DNA of 64,000 nt from Streptomyces ferrugineus (GTDB taxonomy: Bacteria > Actinomycetota > Actinomycetes > Streptomycetales > Streptomycetaceae). Of this stretch, positions 1 to 8,216 are shown in pieces. The notes beneath the pieces were generated by a model, which did no database searches, was not told the origin of the DNA, and saw only the letters and a program-made list of their open reading frames with translations. The position numbers and the translations under genes are program-made. The stretch spans positions 620,001 to 684,000 of the forward strand of contig NZ_CP063373.1 of NCBI RefSeq assembly GCF_015160855.1, in the 5' to 3' direction. Every line of letters starts with the position of its first letter. Position 1 is the first letter of the stretch.

Positions 1-192
1 GAGATCCGTGCGCCGCGAGGCCATCGCCTGGGCGACGCGGTCGGGCCGGTAGCCCAGTTCCTTGATCGCGGCGAGAACACGCTCGCGCGTGGCCGGGGCG
101 ACCGGCCGGGGTCCGTTGTTGATGACATAGCTGACGACGGCAGTGGAGGTCCCTGCCAGCCGCGCAACGTCATCGCGAGTCACCTTGGCCAC
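1..192 (-). CDS. LacI-family transcriptional regulator, N-terminal part (runs off the window)
   Basis: The reverse strand encodes a protein starting at a GTG ([16 protein letters not shown]...). The first ~60 residues are the LacI-type helix-turn-helix: [19 protein letters not shown] is the two-helix DNA-reading unit, and [18 protein letters not shown] is the typical third helix with its hinge lead-in. The sugar-binding sensor domain lies outside the window, so the ligand cannot be guessed. It is transcribed away from the neighbouring nitrogen regulator gene's 3' end. Family assignment is secure; target genes are unknown. Confidence 0.9.
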   Translation of the reverse strand, partial: MAKVTRDDVARLAGTSTAVVSYVINNGPRPVAPATRERVLAAIKELGYRPDRVAQAMASRRTDL

Positions 193-318
193 GCGCGGAG
201 TCTACGCGGATGGACCCGCTCTGGGCAGGGCGTGAAGGAGCTTCCTGTGCTCCCGCTGTCGCTTCGCTGTGCGAACGCAACGGCGGTGGCGCCCCGCGCG
301 GGCGCCCGCCGTGCCTTT

Positions 319-1098
319 CTACGCCTCGGCCCGGACCTCGACGCCCTCCGGGGCGGTCACCTCGTCCGTATCCTCCGGCTTTGCCTGGTCGGACTTGGCC
401 TTCGCCTCGTCGGCGGACCGGTCCGCCTTCTCCGGCGTAACGAATCGATAACCGACGTTCCTGACGGTCCCGATGAGCGACTCGTGCTCGGGGCCGAGCT
501 TGGCGCGCAGTCGCCGTACGTGCACGTCGACCGTCCGGGTGCCGCCGAAGTAGTCGTAGCCCCAGACCTCCTGCAGCAGCTGCGCGCGCGTGAAGACGCG
601 GCCCGGGTGCTGTGCGAGGTACTTGAGGAGCTCGAACTCCTTGAAGGTGAGGTCGAGGACCCGCCCCTTGAGCTTGGCGGAGTAGGTCGCCTCGTCGACC
701 GACAGGTCGCCGTTGCGGATCTCCATGGGGGAGTCGTCGTTGACGATCTGCTGGCGGCCCATGGCGAGCCGCAGCCGCGCCTCGACCTCGGCCGGGCCCG
801 CGGTGTCCAGCAGCACGTCGTCGATGCCCCAGTCGGCGGTGACGGCGGCGAGGCCGCCCTCGGTCACGACGAGGACGAGCGGGCAACCGGGTCCGGTGGA
901 CCGGAGGAGCTGACACAGGCTGCGCACCTGGGGCAGATCGCGCCGGCCGTCGACGAGGATGACATCGGCGCCCGGGGTGTCGACGAGGGCCGGTCCCTCC
1001 GCCGGAGCCACGCGCACGTTGTGCAGCAGCAGGCCGAGAGCCGGGAGCACCTCCGTCGACGGCTGGAGGGCATTGGTCAGGAGCAGCAGCGAACTCAT
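319..1098 (-). CDS. glnR: Global nitrogen response regulator GlnR (orphan OmpR/PhoB family)
   Basis: A 259-residue cytoplasmic transcription factor that in actinomycetes controls ammonium assimilation genes such as glnA, amtB and nitrite/nitrate reduction. Residues 1-120 form a receiver-like domain; the site of the usual phospho-Asp is present (Asp50 in ILVDGRR), but the acidic pocket is incomplete, as in known GlnR, which lacks a partner kinase. Residues ~130-230 are the winged helix ([40 protein letters not shown]). The near-exact resemblance I recall to S. coelicolor GlnR supports the name. An acidic, Lys/Ala-rich tail follows. I chose the MSSLLLLTN start; an in-frame upstream extension looks non-coding. 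No histidine kinase gene is adjacent, which fits an orphan regulator. Confidence 0.96.
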   Translation of the reverse strand: MSSLLLLTNALQPSTEVLPALGLLLHNVRVAPAEGPALVDTPGADVILVDGRRDLPQVRSLCQLLRSTGPGCPLVLVVTEGGLAAVTADWGIDDVLLDTAGPAEVEARLRLAMGRQQIVNDDSPMEIRNGDLSVDEATYSAKLKGRVLDLTFKEFELLKYLAQHPGRVFTRAQLLQEVWGYDYFGGTRTVDVHVRRLRAKLGPEHESLIGTVRNVGYRFVTPEKADRSADEAKAKSDQAKPEDTDEVTAPEGVEVRAEA

Positions 1099-1287
1099 AC
1101 GTCTGGTTCCTCCTCGGTCCCTGCGAGGACGTGGGCGGTACGTCATCTGCTCTGCGATCCCGGGGCCCCGTACACCTGCGGTCATCCGGTCACCTGGAGT
1201 TTCCCGCTTCGTATACAACGCTTCCGAAAGCACAAAAGGACCCGGGGGCTACGCTGCCCGAGTCCTCTGTCCAGCAGAATAGCCGAC

Positions 1288-2175
1288 ATGGGCGCTGGTA
1301 CGGCAGGTCATGTGGCACGATCGACGGTTCGTCCGAACTCTGAGACGACCAGACGTACACCTTTGCGGACGATTCTGGCCACCGACGACGGAGTGACGAT
1401 CGATTCCGTATACGACCCGGGTGCGGTCGTATACGACGCCTCCCGTCCATCCGCCGGTGACCTGGCGTTCGTCGTCGCCCACGGCTTCACCGGCGATGTG
1501 GACAAGCCGCATGTGCGGCGCGTGGTGGACGCCCTCACCCGGCACGGCGCCGTCGTCACCTTCTCCTTCCGCGGGCACGGGGCGTCGGGCGGACGGTCGA
1601 CGGTCGGGCACCGCGAGGTGCTCGACCTGGCGGCCGCGGTGCGCTGGGCCCGCGAACTCGGGCACGCGCGCGTGGTGACGGTCGGCTTCTCCATGGGCGG
1701 CTCGGTGGTGCTGCGGCACGCGGCGGTCTACGGCGCGCAGGGCGTGGGCGGCGAGGAGGTCGGCCGCAGCGGGCGCGACGGGGCGCACACGGACGCCGTG
1801 GTGTCGGTCAGCGCTCCCGCGCGCTGGTACTACCGGGGCACGCCCCGTATGCGCCGGCTGCACTGGCTGGTGACCCGGCCCGAGGGGCGCCTGGTCGGCC
1901 GCTACGGATTCCGTACCCGGATCCAGCACGGCGGCTGGGACCCGGTGCCGATGTCCCCCGCCGAGGCGGTTCCGCACATCGCCCCGACCCCGCTGCTGAT
2001 CGTGCACGGCGAGCTGGACGGCTACTTCCCCCTCGATCACCCCCGCATGCTGGCCGCCGCGGCCGGTGACCACGGCGAACTCTGGCTGGAGCCCGGCATG
2101 GGACACGCCGAGCACGCGGCCGCCGACGAGCTGCTGGCCAGGATCGGGGGCTGGGCGGCCGGCCGGGCGGGCTAG
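1288..2175 (+). CDS. Alpha/beta hydrolase
   Basis: A ~295-residue serine hydrolase of the alpha/beta fold. The sequence shows the oxyanion-region HGF after strand 3 (FVVAHGFTGD), the nucleophile elbow GFSMGGS, a late acidic segment (IVHGELDGYFP) and a catalytic His in GMGHAEH, so the triad is complete. There is no signal peptide, so it should be cytoplasmic; the substrate is unknown. It diverges from glnR, and the small sulfur-carrier gene follows 67 bases after its stop. The ATG used lies just after the glnR promoter region; a GTG eight codons downstream is an alternative start. Confidence 0.85.
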   Translation: MGAGTAGHVARSTVRPNSETTRRTPLRTILATDDGVTIDSVYDPGAVVYDASRPSAGDLAFVVAHGFTGDVDKPHVRRVVDALTRHGAVVTFSFRGHGASGGRSTVGHREVLDLAAAVRWARELGHARVVTVGFSMGGSVVLRHAAVYGAQGVGGEEVGRSGRDGAHTDAVVSVSAPARWYYRGTPRMRRLHWLVTRPEGRLVGRYGFRTRIQHGGWDPVPMSPAEAVPHIAPTPLLIVHGELDGYFPLDHPRMLAAAAGDHGELWLEPGMGHAEHAAADELLARIGGWAAGRAG

Positions 2176-2242
2176 CCTGGTCGATGCTCACCGCCGCCCG
2201 GTGTCTCCTGGCGGTGATCACGTCAACCGATTGAGGAACCAG

Positions 2243-2497
2243 ATGGCAAAGGTCACGGTGCGCTACTGGGCCGCCGCGAAGGCCGCCGCCGGGGTCGCCG
2301 AGGAGCCGTACGACGCGGCCACGCTCGCCGAGGCGCTCGACGCGGTGCGTGCGCGACACCCCGGGGAACTGACGCGCGTACTGCGGCGATGCTCGTTCCT
2401 CGTCGACGGTGACCCCGTGGGCACCCGCGGACATGAGACGGTACGGCTGGCCGACGGCGGCACGGTCGAGGTGCTCCCGCCGTTCGCAGGAGGGTGA
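2243..2497 (+). CDS. MoaD/ThiS-family sulfur-carrier protein
   Basis: An 84-residue beta-grasp protein ending in ...LPPFAGG. The C-terminal Gly-Gly is the hallmark of ThiS/MoaD/CysO-type carriers, which are adenylated and thiocarboxylated there to donate sulfur. The family motif (TLAEALDAV helix, LVDG turn, DGGTVEVLPPFAGG) fits MoaD better than ThiS. It could serve molybdopterin or another sulfur-transfer pathway; the rhodanese about 3 kb downstream is a possible sulfur donor, but that is inference. Its stop is separated by one base from the next start, so it is probably co-transcribed with the following membrane-protein gene. Confidence 0.85.
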   Translation: MAKVTVRYWAAAKAAAGVAEEPYDAATLAEALDAVRARHPGELTRVLRRCSFLVDGDPVGTRGHETVRLADGGTVEVLPPFAGG

Positions 2498-2498
2498 G

Positions 2499-3683
2499 AT
2501 GACCAACCAGCCGTATGGGCACGAAGGGTACGAGGGGTACGACCCCTACCGGCGGCAGGCGCCGCAGGGATGGCCCGCGCAGCAGCAGGCGTACGACGAT
2601 CCGCAGGCCGCGCAGCAGTACACGCAGCAGTGGCAGGGGCAGACCTGGGAGACACAGGTGCAGCCGCCGGCCCCGGCGGAGGAGACGGCGTATCTGCCGC
2701 CGCAGGGGGCGTATGCCGCCGGCTACCAGGGGGCGTCTTATCAGGAGACGTCGGGATACCAGGGCGGGGACTCATCGCCCGGCTATCAGGCGGGCAACTG
2801 GAACGGCCAGGCCCAGCAGCATTCGCATCCGCAGGCCCAGCCCTCTCACGCGCAGGCGCCCGAGTCGGACACGGAGGACCAGTCGGGTGACGGGCCCTCC
2901 TACGGTCCCGCGACCGTCGCCGGGAACTCCCGGATCACGGACGCCCAGCGGGCGCGGCTGGAAGGCCGCTCCCCGATCATCGAGCCGGGGATGCAGCCGG
3001 CCGGGCTCACGGCGCTGCTCGGGCTGCTGCTCGCGGTGGCGGCGGCGATCGGGTCGTACGCGCTGCTCGTACCGCTGGTGGCCCTGCAGGCGGTGACGGC
3101 GGCGGGCTGGTTCCGGCTGAACGGCATGTGGCCGGCCCGGCAGGGCATCGCGCTGGCGTTCGCCGGGGCGGTGACGGCGGACGTGGCGCTGCTCGTGGCC
3201 GACCGTGCGCCGGCGGCGATCCTCGGCACGCTGGGGGTGTGGGTGCTGCTGGCGCTGGTGCTTCAGCTGCGCTCGCATGCCGATCCGGACGAGCGGATGT
3301 ACGGCCTGATGGCGAGCGTCGCCTCGGCGGCGCTGGCGATCGTCGCGGCGGGGTATCTCGCGGCGGAGGCGGATGCGGTGACCGTGGGGGCGGTCGCGGT
3401 CGCCGTCGCGGTCGTGGTGCGGGCGCTGCCGTTGCCGACGGTGGCGTCCGTGGTGGCGGCGTCGCTCGCGGGTGTGGGCGCCGGGGCCGTGGTCGGGGCG
3501 ATCACCGGGGTCGGCTCGGGTGGGGCCCTGCTCGGTGCGGGTGCGGCGGTGTGTGCGCTGATCGGGCACCGGGTGGCGAGCTATGACTACCCGTCGAGGT
3601 TCGTCCACTTCACGGCGGGCGTGGCACTGCCGCTGGCTGCCGCGGCGCCGGTGATCTATGTGCTGGGGCGGGCGCTGGTCTGA
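2499..3683 (+). CDS. Proline/glutamine-rich multi-pass membrane protein of unknown function
   Basis: A 394-residue protein in two parts. Residues 1 to ~165 are hydrophilic and low-complexity, rich in Gln, Tyr, Gly and Pro (repeated YQ, QAQ, GYQ motifs), probably a disordered cytoplasmic tail. From ~residue 180 onward there are seven or eight hydrophobic segments (for example LLGLLLAVAAAIGSYALLVPLV) with very Ala/Val/Gly-rich sequence. It directly follows the sulfur-carrier gene with one intervening base, so translation is likely coupled. I do not recognise a catalytic motif. Streptomyces genomes commonly carry such proteins at this locus; its function is not established. Confidence 0.75.
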   Translation: MTNQPYGHEGYEGYDPYRRQAPQGWPAQQQAYDDPQAAQQYTQQWQGQTWETQVQPPAPAEETAYLPPQGAYAAGYQGASYQETSGYQGGDSSPGYQAGNWNGQAQQHSHPQAQPSHAQAPESDTEDQSGDGPSYGPATVAGNSRITDAQRARLEGRSPIIEPGMQPAGLTALLGLLLAVAAAIGSYALLVPLVALQAVTAAGWFRLNGMWPARQGIALAFAGAVTADVALLVADRAPAAILGTLGVWVLLALVLQLRSHADPDERMYGLMASVASAALAIVAAGYLAAEADAVTVGAVAVAVAVVVRALPLPTVASVVAASLAGVGAGAVVGAITGVGSGGALLGAGAAVCALIGHRVASYDYPSRFVHFTAGVALPLAAAAPVIYVLGRALV

Positions 3684-3745
3684 CCTGCCCATCGGTTGAA
3701 TGCCCCAGGAGAGGAAATTCCATCCCGGGAGATGGAAAGGTTCTG

Positions 3746-4134
3746 ATGCCGGAGAAATCGTCTCCGCTGTGGTGGCTGTTCGCCGCGATAAGCGTGGCTC
3801 TCTACCTTCTCGCGATATTTCCGGGAATGGTGAACCGAAGGCAGAAGATCTGGGTTTCGTGCGGCCCGGTGGCGGGTTTCCTGGCGCTCATGGCCTTCAG
3901 TGCCAACTACGGATGGTCACCGACCGAACTCTCCCCGCCTACTGCGGACTCATGCTGGCCTTCGCAGCCGGTGTCGTGGGGCACACGAAGGCGATGCGGA
4001 CGTTCATGATCTGGCGGGAGGAGAACCCCGGCAAGCCCGATGACGAGGGGCCCGGGGTCCCCTGGATACTGCAGATGGCGTTCACGCTGCCGGTTTTCCT
4101 CGGCGGCGCGATCTGGTACGTGAACAATTCCTGA
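3746..4134 (+). pseudogene. Small membrane protein gene with an apparent one-base frameshift
   Basis: Two reading frames together make one sensible ~129-residue membrane protein. The first frame begins MPEKSSPLWWLF and gives two hydrophobic segments up to FSANYGWSPTEL; the second frame continues with YCGLMLAFAAGVVGHTKAMRT and a last segment ending AIWYVNNS. The switch needs one extra base, most simply within the run TCCCCGCC near 3930-3940. Upstream parts of the second frame and the tail of the first frame (Arg/Ser/Thr-rich) look like non-coding shadow sequence. This may be a real mutation or a homopolymer sequencing error; a programmed frameshift is less likely. Function unknown. Confidence 0.6.
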
Positions 4135-4303
4135 GCAGGGTCGGGGACTGGCGCGGTGGCGAAGGCGGGTGCCTCGCCTGTCACAGGTGATCGACAATCT
4201 CCCGGCCCGCCCTCGCCCCGGGGTTACCCTCGCGCTGGACGGCCACTCGGTCGTCAGTGACCGTCGTCGTTGATGACCACTCAGGTGGGGGGAACACCAC
4301 AAC

Positions 4304-5041
4304 ATGCGCGCCCTGCGGATACTGCTCATAATCGTCGTGATCCTGGGGGGCCTCTTCGTGCTGGCCGACCGGCTCGCCGTCGGGTTCGCCGAGGACGAGG
4401 TCGCCGGGAAGTTGCAGGCGAGTGAGAACCTCGCCGGCGCCCCGGACGTGTCCATCAAGGGCTTCCCGTTCCTCACCCAGGTCGCGAGCGGCTCGCTGGA
4501 CGACGTCGAGGTCGGTATCAAGGACTACGAGGCCGCCACCGGCACCGACGGCAAGACGATCCGGATCGACGACCTCACCGCGAACATGAAGGGCGTCGAG
4601 TTCTCCGGCGACTACAGCTCCGCCACCGCGGCCACCGCCACCGGCACCGCGTCCATCACCTACGCCGAGCTGCTGAAGACCGCCAAGTCCGAGCCCACCC
4701 AGGTCGCCCCCGGCGTCACCGCCGGCGTTGTCGGCCTCTCCGACGGCGGCAACGGCAAGATCAGGGTCGCCGTCGAGGCCACCGTCCTCGGCACCAAGCT
4801 GCCCGAGCCGGTCTACGTCCTCAGCTCCGTCACCGCCAAGGGCGACACCGTGCGGGTGCACGCCGACGACCTGCCCGACTTCGGCGGCGTCGACATCGCC
4901 GAGAACCGCGCCCGCGCGATCACCGACTTCGAGCAGAAGATCGACGGCCTTCCCGGCGGCATCCAGCTCGACCAGGTCCAGGCGGCGAAGGACGGCGTCG
5001 AGATCACGGTGAGGGGTTCGAACGTCCGCCTCGCCGGGTAG
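4304..5041 (+). CDS. LmeA-like phospholipid-binding protein (DUF2993)
   Basis: A 245-residue protein with an N-terminal membrane anchor or uncleaved signal (LRILLIIVVILGGLFVLADR) followed by an extracytoplasmic domain. KGFPFLTQVASGSLDDVEV is the family signature (I..FPFLTQ...G....V), shared with mycobacterial LmeA, a periplasmic phospholipid-binding protein involved in lipomannan mannose elongation. Streptomyces lack lipoarabinomannan of the mycobacterial kind, so here the role is only known as lipid binding at the cell envelope. A GGGG-containing ribosome site precedes the ATG. It stands alone between a membrane-protein gene and the cysA leader region. Confidence 0.85.
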   Translation: MRALRILLIIVVILGGLFVLADRLAVGFAEDEVAGKLQASENLAGAPDVSIKGFPFLTQVASGSLDDVEVGIKDYEAATGTDGKTIRIDDLTANMKGVEFSGDYSSATAATATGTASITYAELLKTAKSEPTQVAPGVTAGVVGLSDGGNGKIRVAVEATVLGTKLPEPVYVLSSVTAKGDTVRVHADDLPDFGGVDIAENRARAITDFEQKIDGLPGGIQLDQVQAAKDGVEITVRGSNVRLAG

Positions 5042-5239
5042 TACGGAGACCGAACGGACCGCTGTGTCCGACTGGCGAGACAGCGCCGTCCGCACCGTAG
5101 ATGTGCCCGCGGCCACACCGACCCGCAGGCCGCTTCACTACGCCCTCCCGAGTGATTCATTCCCGCATCCCGGACGATCCTGTCTCGGTATGTGACACAC
5201 CGGTGACACGCCCGCCCGTCCGTCCCTACGATCGACGCC

Positions 5240-5320
5240 ATGAAGCGACAGGCGGATCTCACGAAGCGGCGGGCAGTAGACCTCTGCCGCGTTGCCGCCA
5301 TGCTCTGTCGCCCCTTCTGA
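5240..5320 (+). CDS. 26-residue leader peptide upstream of the sulfurtransferase
   Basis: A short ORF reads M-K-R-Q-A-D-L-T-K-R-R-A-V-D-L-C-R-V-A-A-M-L-C-R-P-F and stops. The RRAVDLCRVAAMLCRPF ending is a recurring leader-peptide pattern I associate with Streptomyces sulfur-metabolism genes. Two Cys codons lie near the end, and the stop codon is immediately followed by a perfect 7-bp hairpin, consistent with translation-dependent attenuation that senses cysteine supply. It lies 127 bases ahead of the sulfurtransferase start on the same strand. The peptide itself probably has no separate function. Confidence 0.8.
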   Translation: MKRQADLTKRRAVDLCRVAAMLCRPF

Positions 5321-5364
5321 GCGGAAGCTCCGACTTCCGCGTTTCCCCTCGCCCTGACCAGGGC
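5321..5364 (+). promoter_or_regulatory. Hairpins after the leader peptide, likely attenuator
   Basis: GCGGAAG-CTCCGA-CTTCCGC forms a perfect 7-bp stem starting at the base after the leader stop codon. A second small stem, GCCCT-GACC-AGGGC, follows ten bases later. A ribosome stalled on the Cys codons would cover or free the first stem, a layout expected of an attenuator. No U-tract is present, so the output could be translational or Rho-dependent. Confidence 0.55.
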
Positions 5365-5447
5365 ACAGGTGCGCCGTCTCGGCATGAGCGCGCGCACCCC
5401 CTCGCACTCGCACGCCCCGCCGCAACTGCCCCGGAGGAGAGAAGAGC

Positions 5448-6287
5448 ATGAGCCGCAGCGACGTCCTCGTCGACGCCGACTGGGTCCAGGAGAACCTGGA
5501 CAACCCCAACATCGCGATCGTGGAGGTGGACGAAGACACGTCCGCCTACGAGAAGAACCACATCAAGAACGCGATCCGCATCGACTGGACCAAGGACCTG
5601 CAGGACCCGGTCCGCCGCGACTTCATCGACCAGGAGGGCTTCGAGAAGCTCCTGTCGGCGAAGGGCATCGCCAACGACACCCTGGTGATCCTCTACGGCG
5701 GCAACAACAACTGGTTCGCCTCCTACGCCTACTGGTACTTCAAGCTCTACGGCCACGAGAACGTCAAGCTCCTCGACGGCGGCCGCAAGAAGTGGGAGCT
5801 GGACGCGCGCGAGCTGGTCGAGGAGGTCCCGGAGCGGGCCACCACCGACTACAAGGCCAAGCCGCAGGACACCTCCATCCGTGCCTTCCGTGACGACGTC
5901 GTCGCCGCGATCGGCTCGCAGAACCTGGTCGACGTGCGCTCGCCCGACGAGTTCAGCGGCAAGCTGCTCGCCCCGGCCCACCTGCCGCAGGAGCAGTCGC
6001 AGCGTCCGGGCCACGTCCCGTCCGCCCGCAACATCCCGTGGTCCAAGAACGCCAACGACGACGGCACCTTCAAGTCGGACGAGGAGCTCAAGGAGCTCTA
6101 CGCCGAGGAGCAGGTCGACCTGGCGAAGGACACCATCGCCTACTGCCGTATCGGTGAGCGCTCCGCGCTGACCTGGTTCGTGCTGCACGAGCTGCTCGGT
6201 GTGGAGAACGTCAAGAACTACGACGGCTCCTGGACCGAGTACGGCTCCCTCGTCGGCGTCCCGATCGAGCTCGGCGCCAACAAGTAA
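5448..6287 (+). CDS. cysA: Thiosulfate sulfurtransferase (two-domain rhodanese, CysA type)
   Basis: A 279-residue cytoplasmic sulfurtransferase that moves sulfane sulfur from thiosulfate (or another donor) to an acceptor through a Cys persulfide. Two rhodanese domains are visible: residues ~5-125 (inactive, no Cys at the loop) and ~145-270 with the active loop A-Y-C233-R-I-G-E-R-S, plus the CH2A-like VDVRSPDEF motif. The length matches actinobacterial CysA2/SseC-operon rhodaneses. GGAGGAGA just upstream is a strong ribosome site. It forms an operon with the DUF1416 gene 64 bases downstream and is preceded by a Cys-codon leader, so expression is probably tied to cysteine status. Confidence 0.95.
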   Translation: MSRSDVLVDADWVQENLDNPNIAIVEVDEDTSAYEKNHIKNAIRIDWTKDLQDPVRRDFIDQEGFEKLLSAKGIANDTLVILYGGNNNWFASYAYWYFKLYGHENVKLLDGGRKKWELDARELVEEVPERATTDYKAKPQDTSIRAFRDDVVAAIGSQNLVDVRSPDEFSGKLLAPAHLPQEQSQRPGHVPSARNIPWSKNANDDGTFKSDEELKELYAEEQVDLAKDTIAYCRIGERSALTWFVLHELLGVENVKNYDGSWTEYGSLVGVPIELGANK

Positions 6288-6351
6288 CCCATCCCTCGCA
6301 GGCAAACCCGACCGGCCTTCCTTCCGGTCAGACCCCAATCTGGAGAAAGAC

Positions 6352-6639
6352 ATGTGTGGAGCGAAGGCCGGCGGCCCCGACGCCTCGACGATCAAGCCCG
6401 GTGAGACCACCATCCAGGGTCAGGTGACCCGCGACGGCGAGCCGGTGACGGGCTACGTCCGTCTGCTGGACTCGACCGGCGAGTTCACCGCGGAGGTCCC
6501 CACCTCCGCCACGGGCCAGTTCCGCTTCTACGCGGCCGAGGGCACCTGGACCGTGCGCGCCCTGGTCCCCGGCGCCACCGCCGACCGTACGGTCGTCGCC
6601 CAGAAGGGCGGCCTGGCGGAGGTCGCGATCGCCGTCTGA
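6352..6639 (+). CDS. DUF1416 (SseC-like) protein
   Basis: A 95-residue protein beginning MCGAKAGGPD. It belongs to the family (mycobacterial SseC) nearly always encoded directly behind the CysA rhodanese in actinobacteria. The body TIQGQVTRDGEPVTGYVRL...GQFRFYAAEGTWTVRAL looks like a small beta-sandwich of the carboxypeptidase-regulatory type. The conserved N-terminal Cys (residue 2) could accept sulfur, but the biochemical role is not established. It is the last gene of the unit, with a strong terminator 15 bases after its stop. Confidence 0.92.
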   Translation: MCGAKAGGPDASTIKPGETTIQGQVTRDGEPVTGYVRLLDSTGEFTAEVPTSATGQFRFYAAEGTWTVRALVPGATADRTVVAQKGGLAEVAIAV

Positions 6640-6654
6640 CGGCCGCGAGCGCCT

Positions 6655-6699
6655 GAAGGGCCGCACCCCACGGGTTGGACTCCCGGGGTGCGGCCCTTC
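6655..6699 (+). terminator. Strong terminator of the cysA operon
   Basis: A perfect 15-bp inverted repeat (arms 6655-6669 and 6685-6699, GAAGGGCCGCACCCC and its complement) with a 15-base loop follows the DUF1416 stop. There is little U-tract, as is usual in Streptomyces terminators. Confidence 0.85.
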
Positions 6700-6725
6700 G
6701 GCATGTACGGGCCTACTCTGGACGT

Positions 6726-6992
6726 ATGTACGCACGGCGGCGTCACATCTACTTCGCCATGATGGGGACGTGCCTCACGCTCTTCGTCCTGGCCTGGGGC
6801 GTCGTACGGCTCTGGTCGGTCCCGGCGGCCGTGGCCATGTGCCTGGTCGCCATGGTCATCCCGCCGCTCGCCGCGATGGTCGCCAACCGGCGGGGGCCGG
6901 AGGACCGCTGGTGGGACGACCCCTCCGGCGACCCGCAGTCCGACGAGTGGTGGGACGAGCTGGACGGCAAGAAGCGCCCGCGGTCTCAGTAG
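6726..6992 (+). CDS. Small two-segment membrane protein (DUF3099 type)
   Basis: An 88-residue protein with a basic start (MYARRRHIYF), two hydrophobic segments (residues ~10-30 and ~33-50) and an acidic, Trp-rich C-terminal tail (RWWDDPSGDPQSDEWWDELDG). This is the layout of the actinobacterial DUF3099 family; its function is unknown. It starts soon after the cysA-operon terminator and its end overlaps the converging DsrE-family gene by seven bases. Confidence 0.8.
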   Translation: MYARRRHIYFAMMGTCLTLFVLAWGVVRLWSVPAAVAMCLVAMVIPPLAAMVANRRGPEDRWWDDPSGDPQSDEWWDELDGKKRPRSQ

Positions 6993-7348
6993 ACGAGCGC
7001 CTGCGTCTCGTCCCCGAGGGCCTCCTGCACGAAGACCTGCGCCCCCGCGATGCGGACGCCCTCGATGACGTCCTTCTCCGTGATGTCCCGGCGGGCCGCG
7101 CACTGGGTGCACAGCGTGAGGCGGCCGGCGGCGAGGACCGAGTCGATCAGGTCGGGCAGCGGCGCCGCGTGCGGCAGCTCGAACTCCGCGGCCCGGCCCG
7201 GCAGCGCGAACCAGGAGGACTCCCCGGTCAGCCACACGGAGACCTCGACACCGCTGGCCACGGCCACCGCCGCGACCGTGAACGCCTGTGAGCAGCGCTC
7301 GGGGGCATCGGCCCCCGCCGTCACCTTGATCACCAGCTTCTTCGCCAT
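6986..7348 (-). CDS. DsrE/DsrF-like sulfur-relay family protein
   Basis: A 120-residue cytoplasmic protein with the DsrE fold: MAKKLVIKVTAGADAPERC at strand 1, a central AAVAVASGVEVSVWLTGE segment, and ...GRLTLCTQCAARRDI, where a CxxC pair sits at the position of the family's reactive cysteine. DsrE-like proteins carry or transfer sulfur. Its position converging on the cysA operon suggests sulfur metabolism, but the partner is not visible. The start has few alternatives because the next upstream gene is divergent. Confidence 0.8.
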   Translation of the reverse strand: MAKKLVIKVTAGADAPERCSQAFTVAAVAVASGVEVSVWLTGESSWFALPGRAAEFELPHAAPLPDLIDSVLAAGRLTLCTQCAARRDITEKDVIEGVRIAGAQVFVQEALGDETQALVY

Positions 7349-7451
7349 GGCCGAATCGTAATCAACTCCCTTACAACTTCGGTCATCACCCGTGGGTCTC
7401 CTGTGCGCGACGCATACGGAATGCGTTCGTCACGTTCTGTGGGGGGACGTC

Positions 7452-8216
7452 TTGGAAGTACCCGAAGTTCCGGAAGAAGCGAGAGAGGCAGGAGAGGCGG
7501 GGCAGGCAGGACGTCGCCGACGCGGGCGTACGACGCTGCTGATCGCCGTGGCCGCCGTGCTCGGGGTCGTCGCCGGGACCTGTGCCGGCTATCTCGTACA
7601 GGCCGACCGCGAGCCCACGAAGCTGCCCCCGCTCTCGCAGCCGACGCTGACGCAGGCCAAGGGCGAGGCGCCCGAGCCGCTGTCGGCCGCCCAGGACCGC
7701 CGGGTGCGGACCGAGGGCGATCTGCGCAAGCTGCTGCTGAAGAAGCCGGCCGGGGCGAAGAACGCCGAATGGCTGGAGGGCCTGGACGGCTGGATGGACA
7801 TGGCCGCATACGCCGACACGTACGAGGAGCCGGAAGGCGCTTTCGGCGAGCTCGCGGACAACGAGTTCCGCCGCGCGGCCGTCACCGGCTGGGCCGTCGG
7901 CAACTCCTACTCCGTGGAGATCCGGCTGATCCAGTACCGGCAGGAGGAGACCGTCGTCGCCGCCGACGCGGTCGCGGCCGAGCAGTACTGGCTGGAGTCC
8001 GAGGACAGCCGGAGCTGGCCGATACCGGGTACGGGGGACGGGTTGGCCTACGTCCACAAGGAGCCCACCACCGAACCCGGCTACCTGCCGCTCTACAGCG
8101 CGGAGGCGCATGCCTCGCGGGGTGACATCGCCATGCAGATCTGGCTCTACGGCACCAAGCCGTTCAAGAAGAAGACCGTCATGGACCTGGCCGAGCGGCA
8201 GATGGAGCGGCTGTGA
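7452..8216 (+). CDS. Single-pass membrane protein, first of three paralogues
   Basis: A ~254-residue protein with an acidic/basic N-terminus, one transmembrane helix (TLLIAVAAVLGVVAGTCAGYLV, residues ~30-52) and an external domain. Hallmarks are DLRKLLLKKPAGA, LDGWMDM and RAAVTGWAVG, shared in degenerate form with the third gene of the trio. I chose the TTG at 7452, which is preceded by GGGGGGACG; the frame is open further upstream but without a better start. The stop overlaps the next start (GTGA), so the three genes form one translationally coupled operon. Function unknown. Confidence 0.7.
   Translation: MEVPEVPEEAREAGEAGQAGRRRRGRTTLLIAVAAVLGVVAGTCAGYLVQADREPTKLPPLSQPTLTQAKGEAPEPLSAAQDRRVRTEGDLRKLLLKKPAGAKNAEWLEGLDGWMDMAAYADTYEEPEGAFGELADNEFRRAAVTGWAVGNSYSVEIRLIQYRQEETVVAADAVAAEQYWLESEDSRSWPIPGTGDGLAYVHKEPTTEPGYLPLYSAEAHASRGDIAMQIWLYGTKPFKKKTVMDLAERQMERL

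Noticed and set aside
3700..3990. Longer 144-residue protein beginning MPQERKFHPG
   Set aside because: Its first ~80 residues are hydrophilic shadow sequence of the other frame's membrane segments; only its last part looks real, supporting a frameshift instead.
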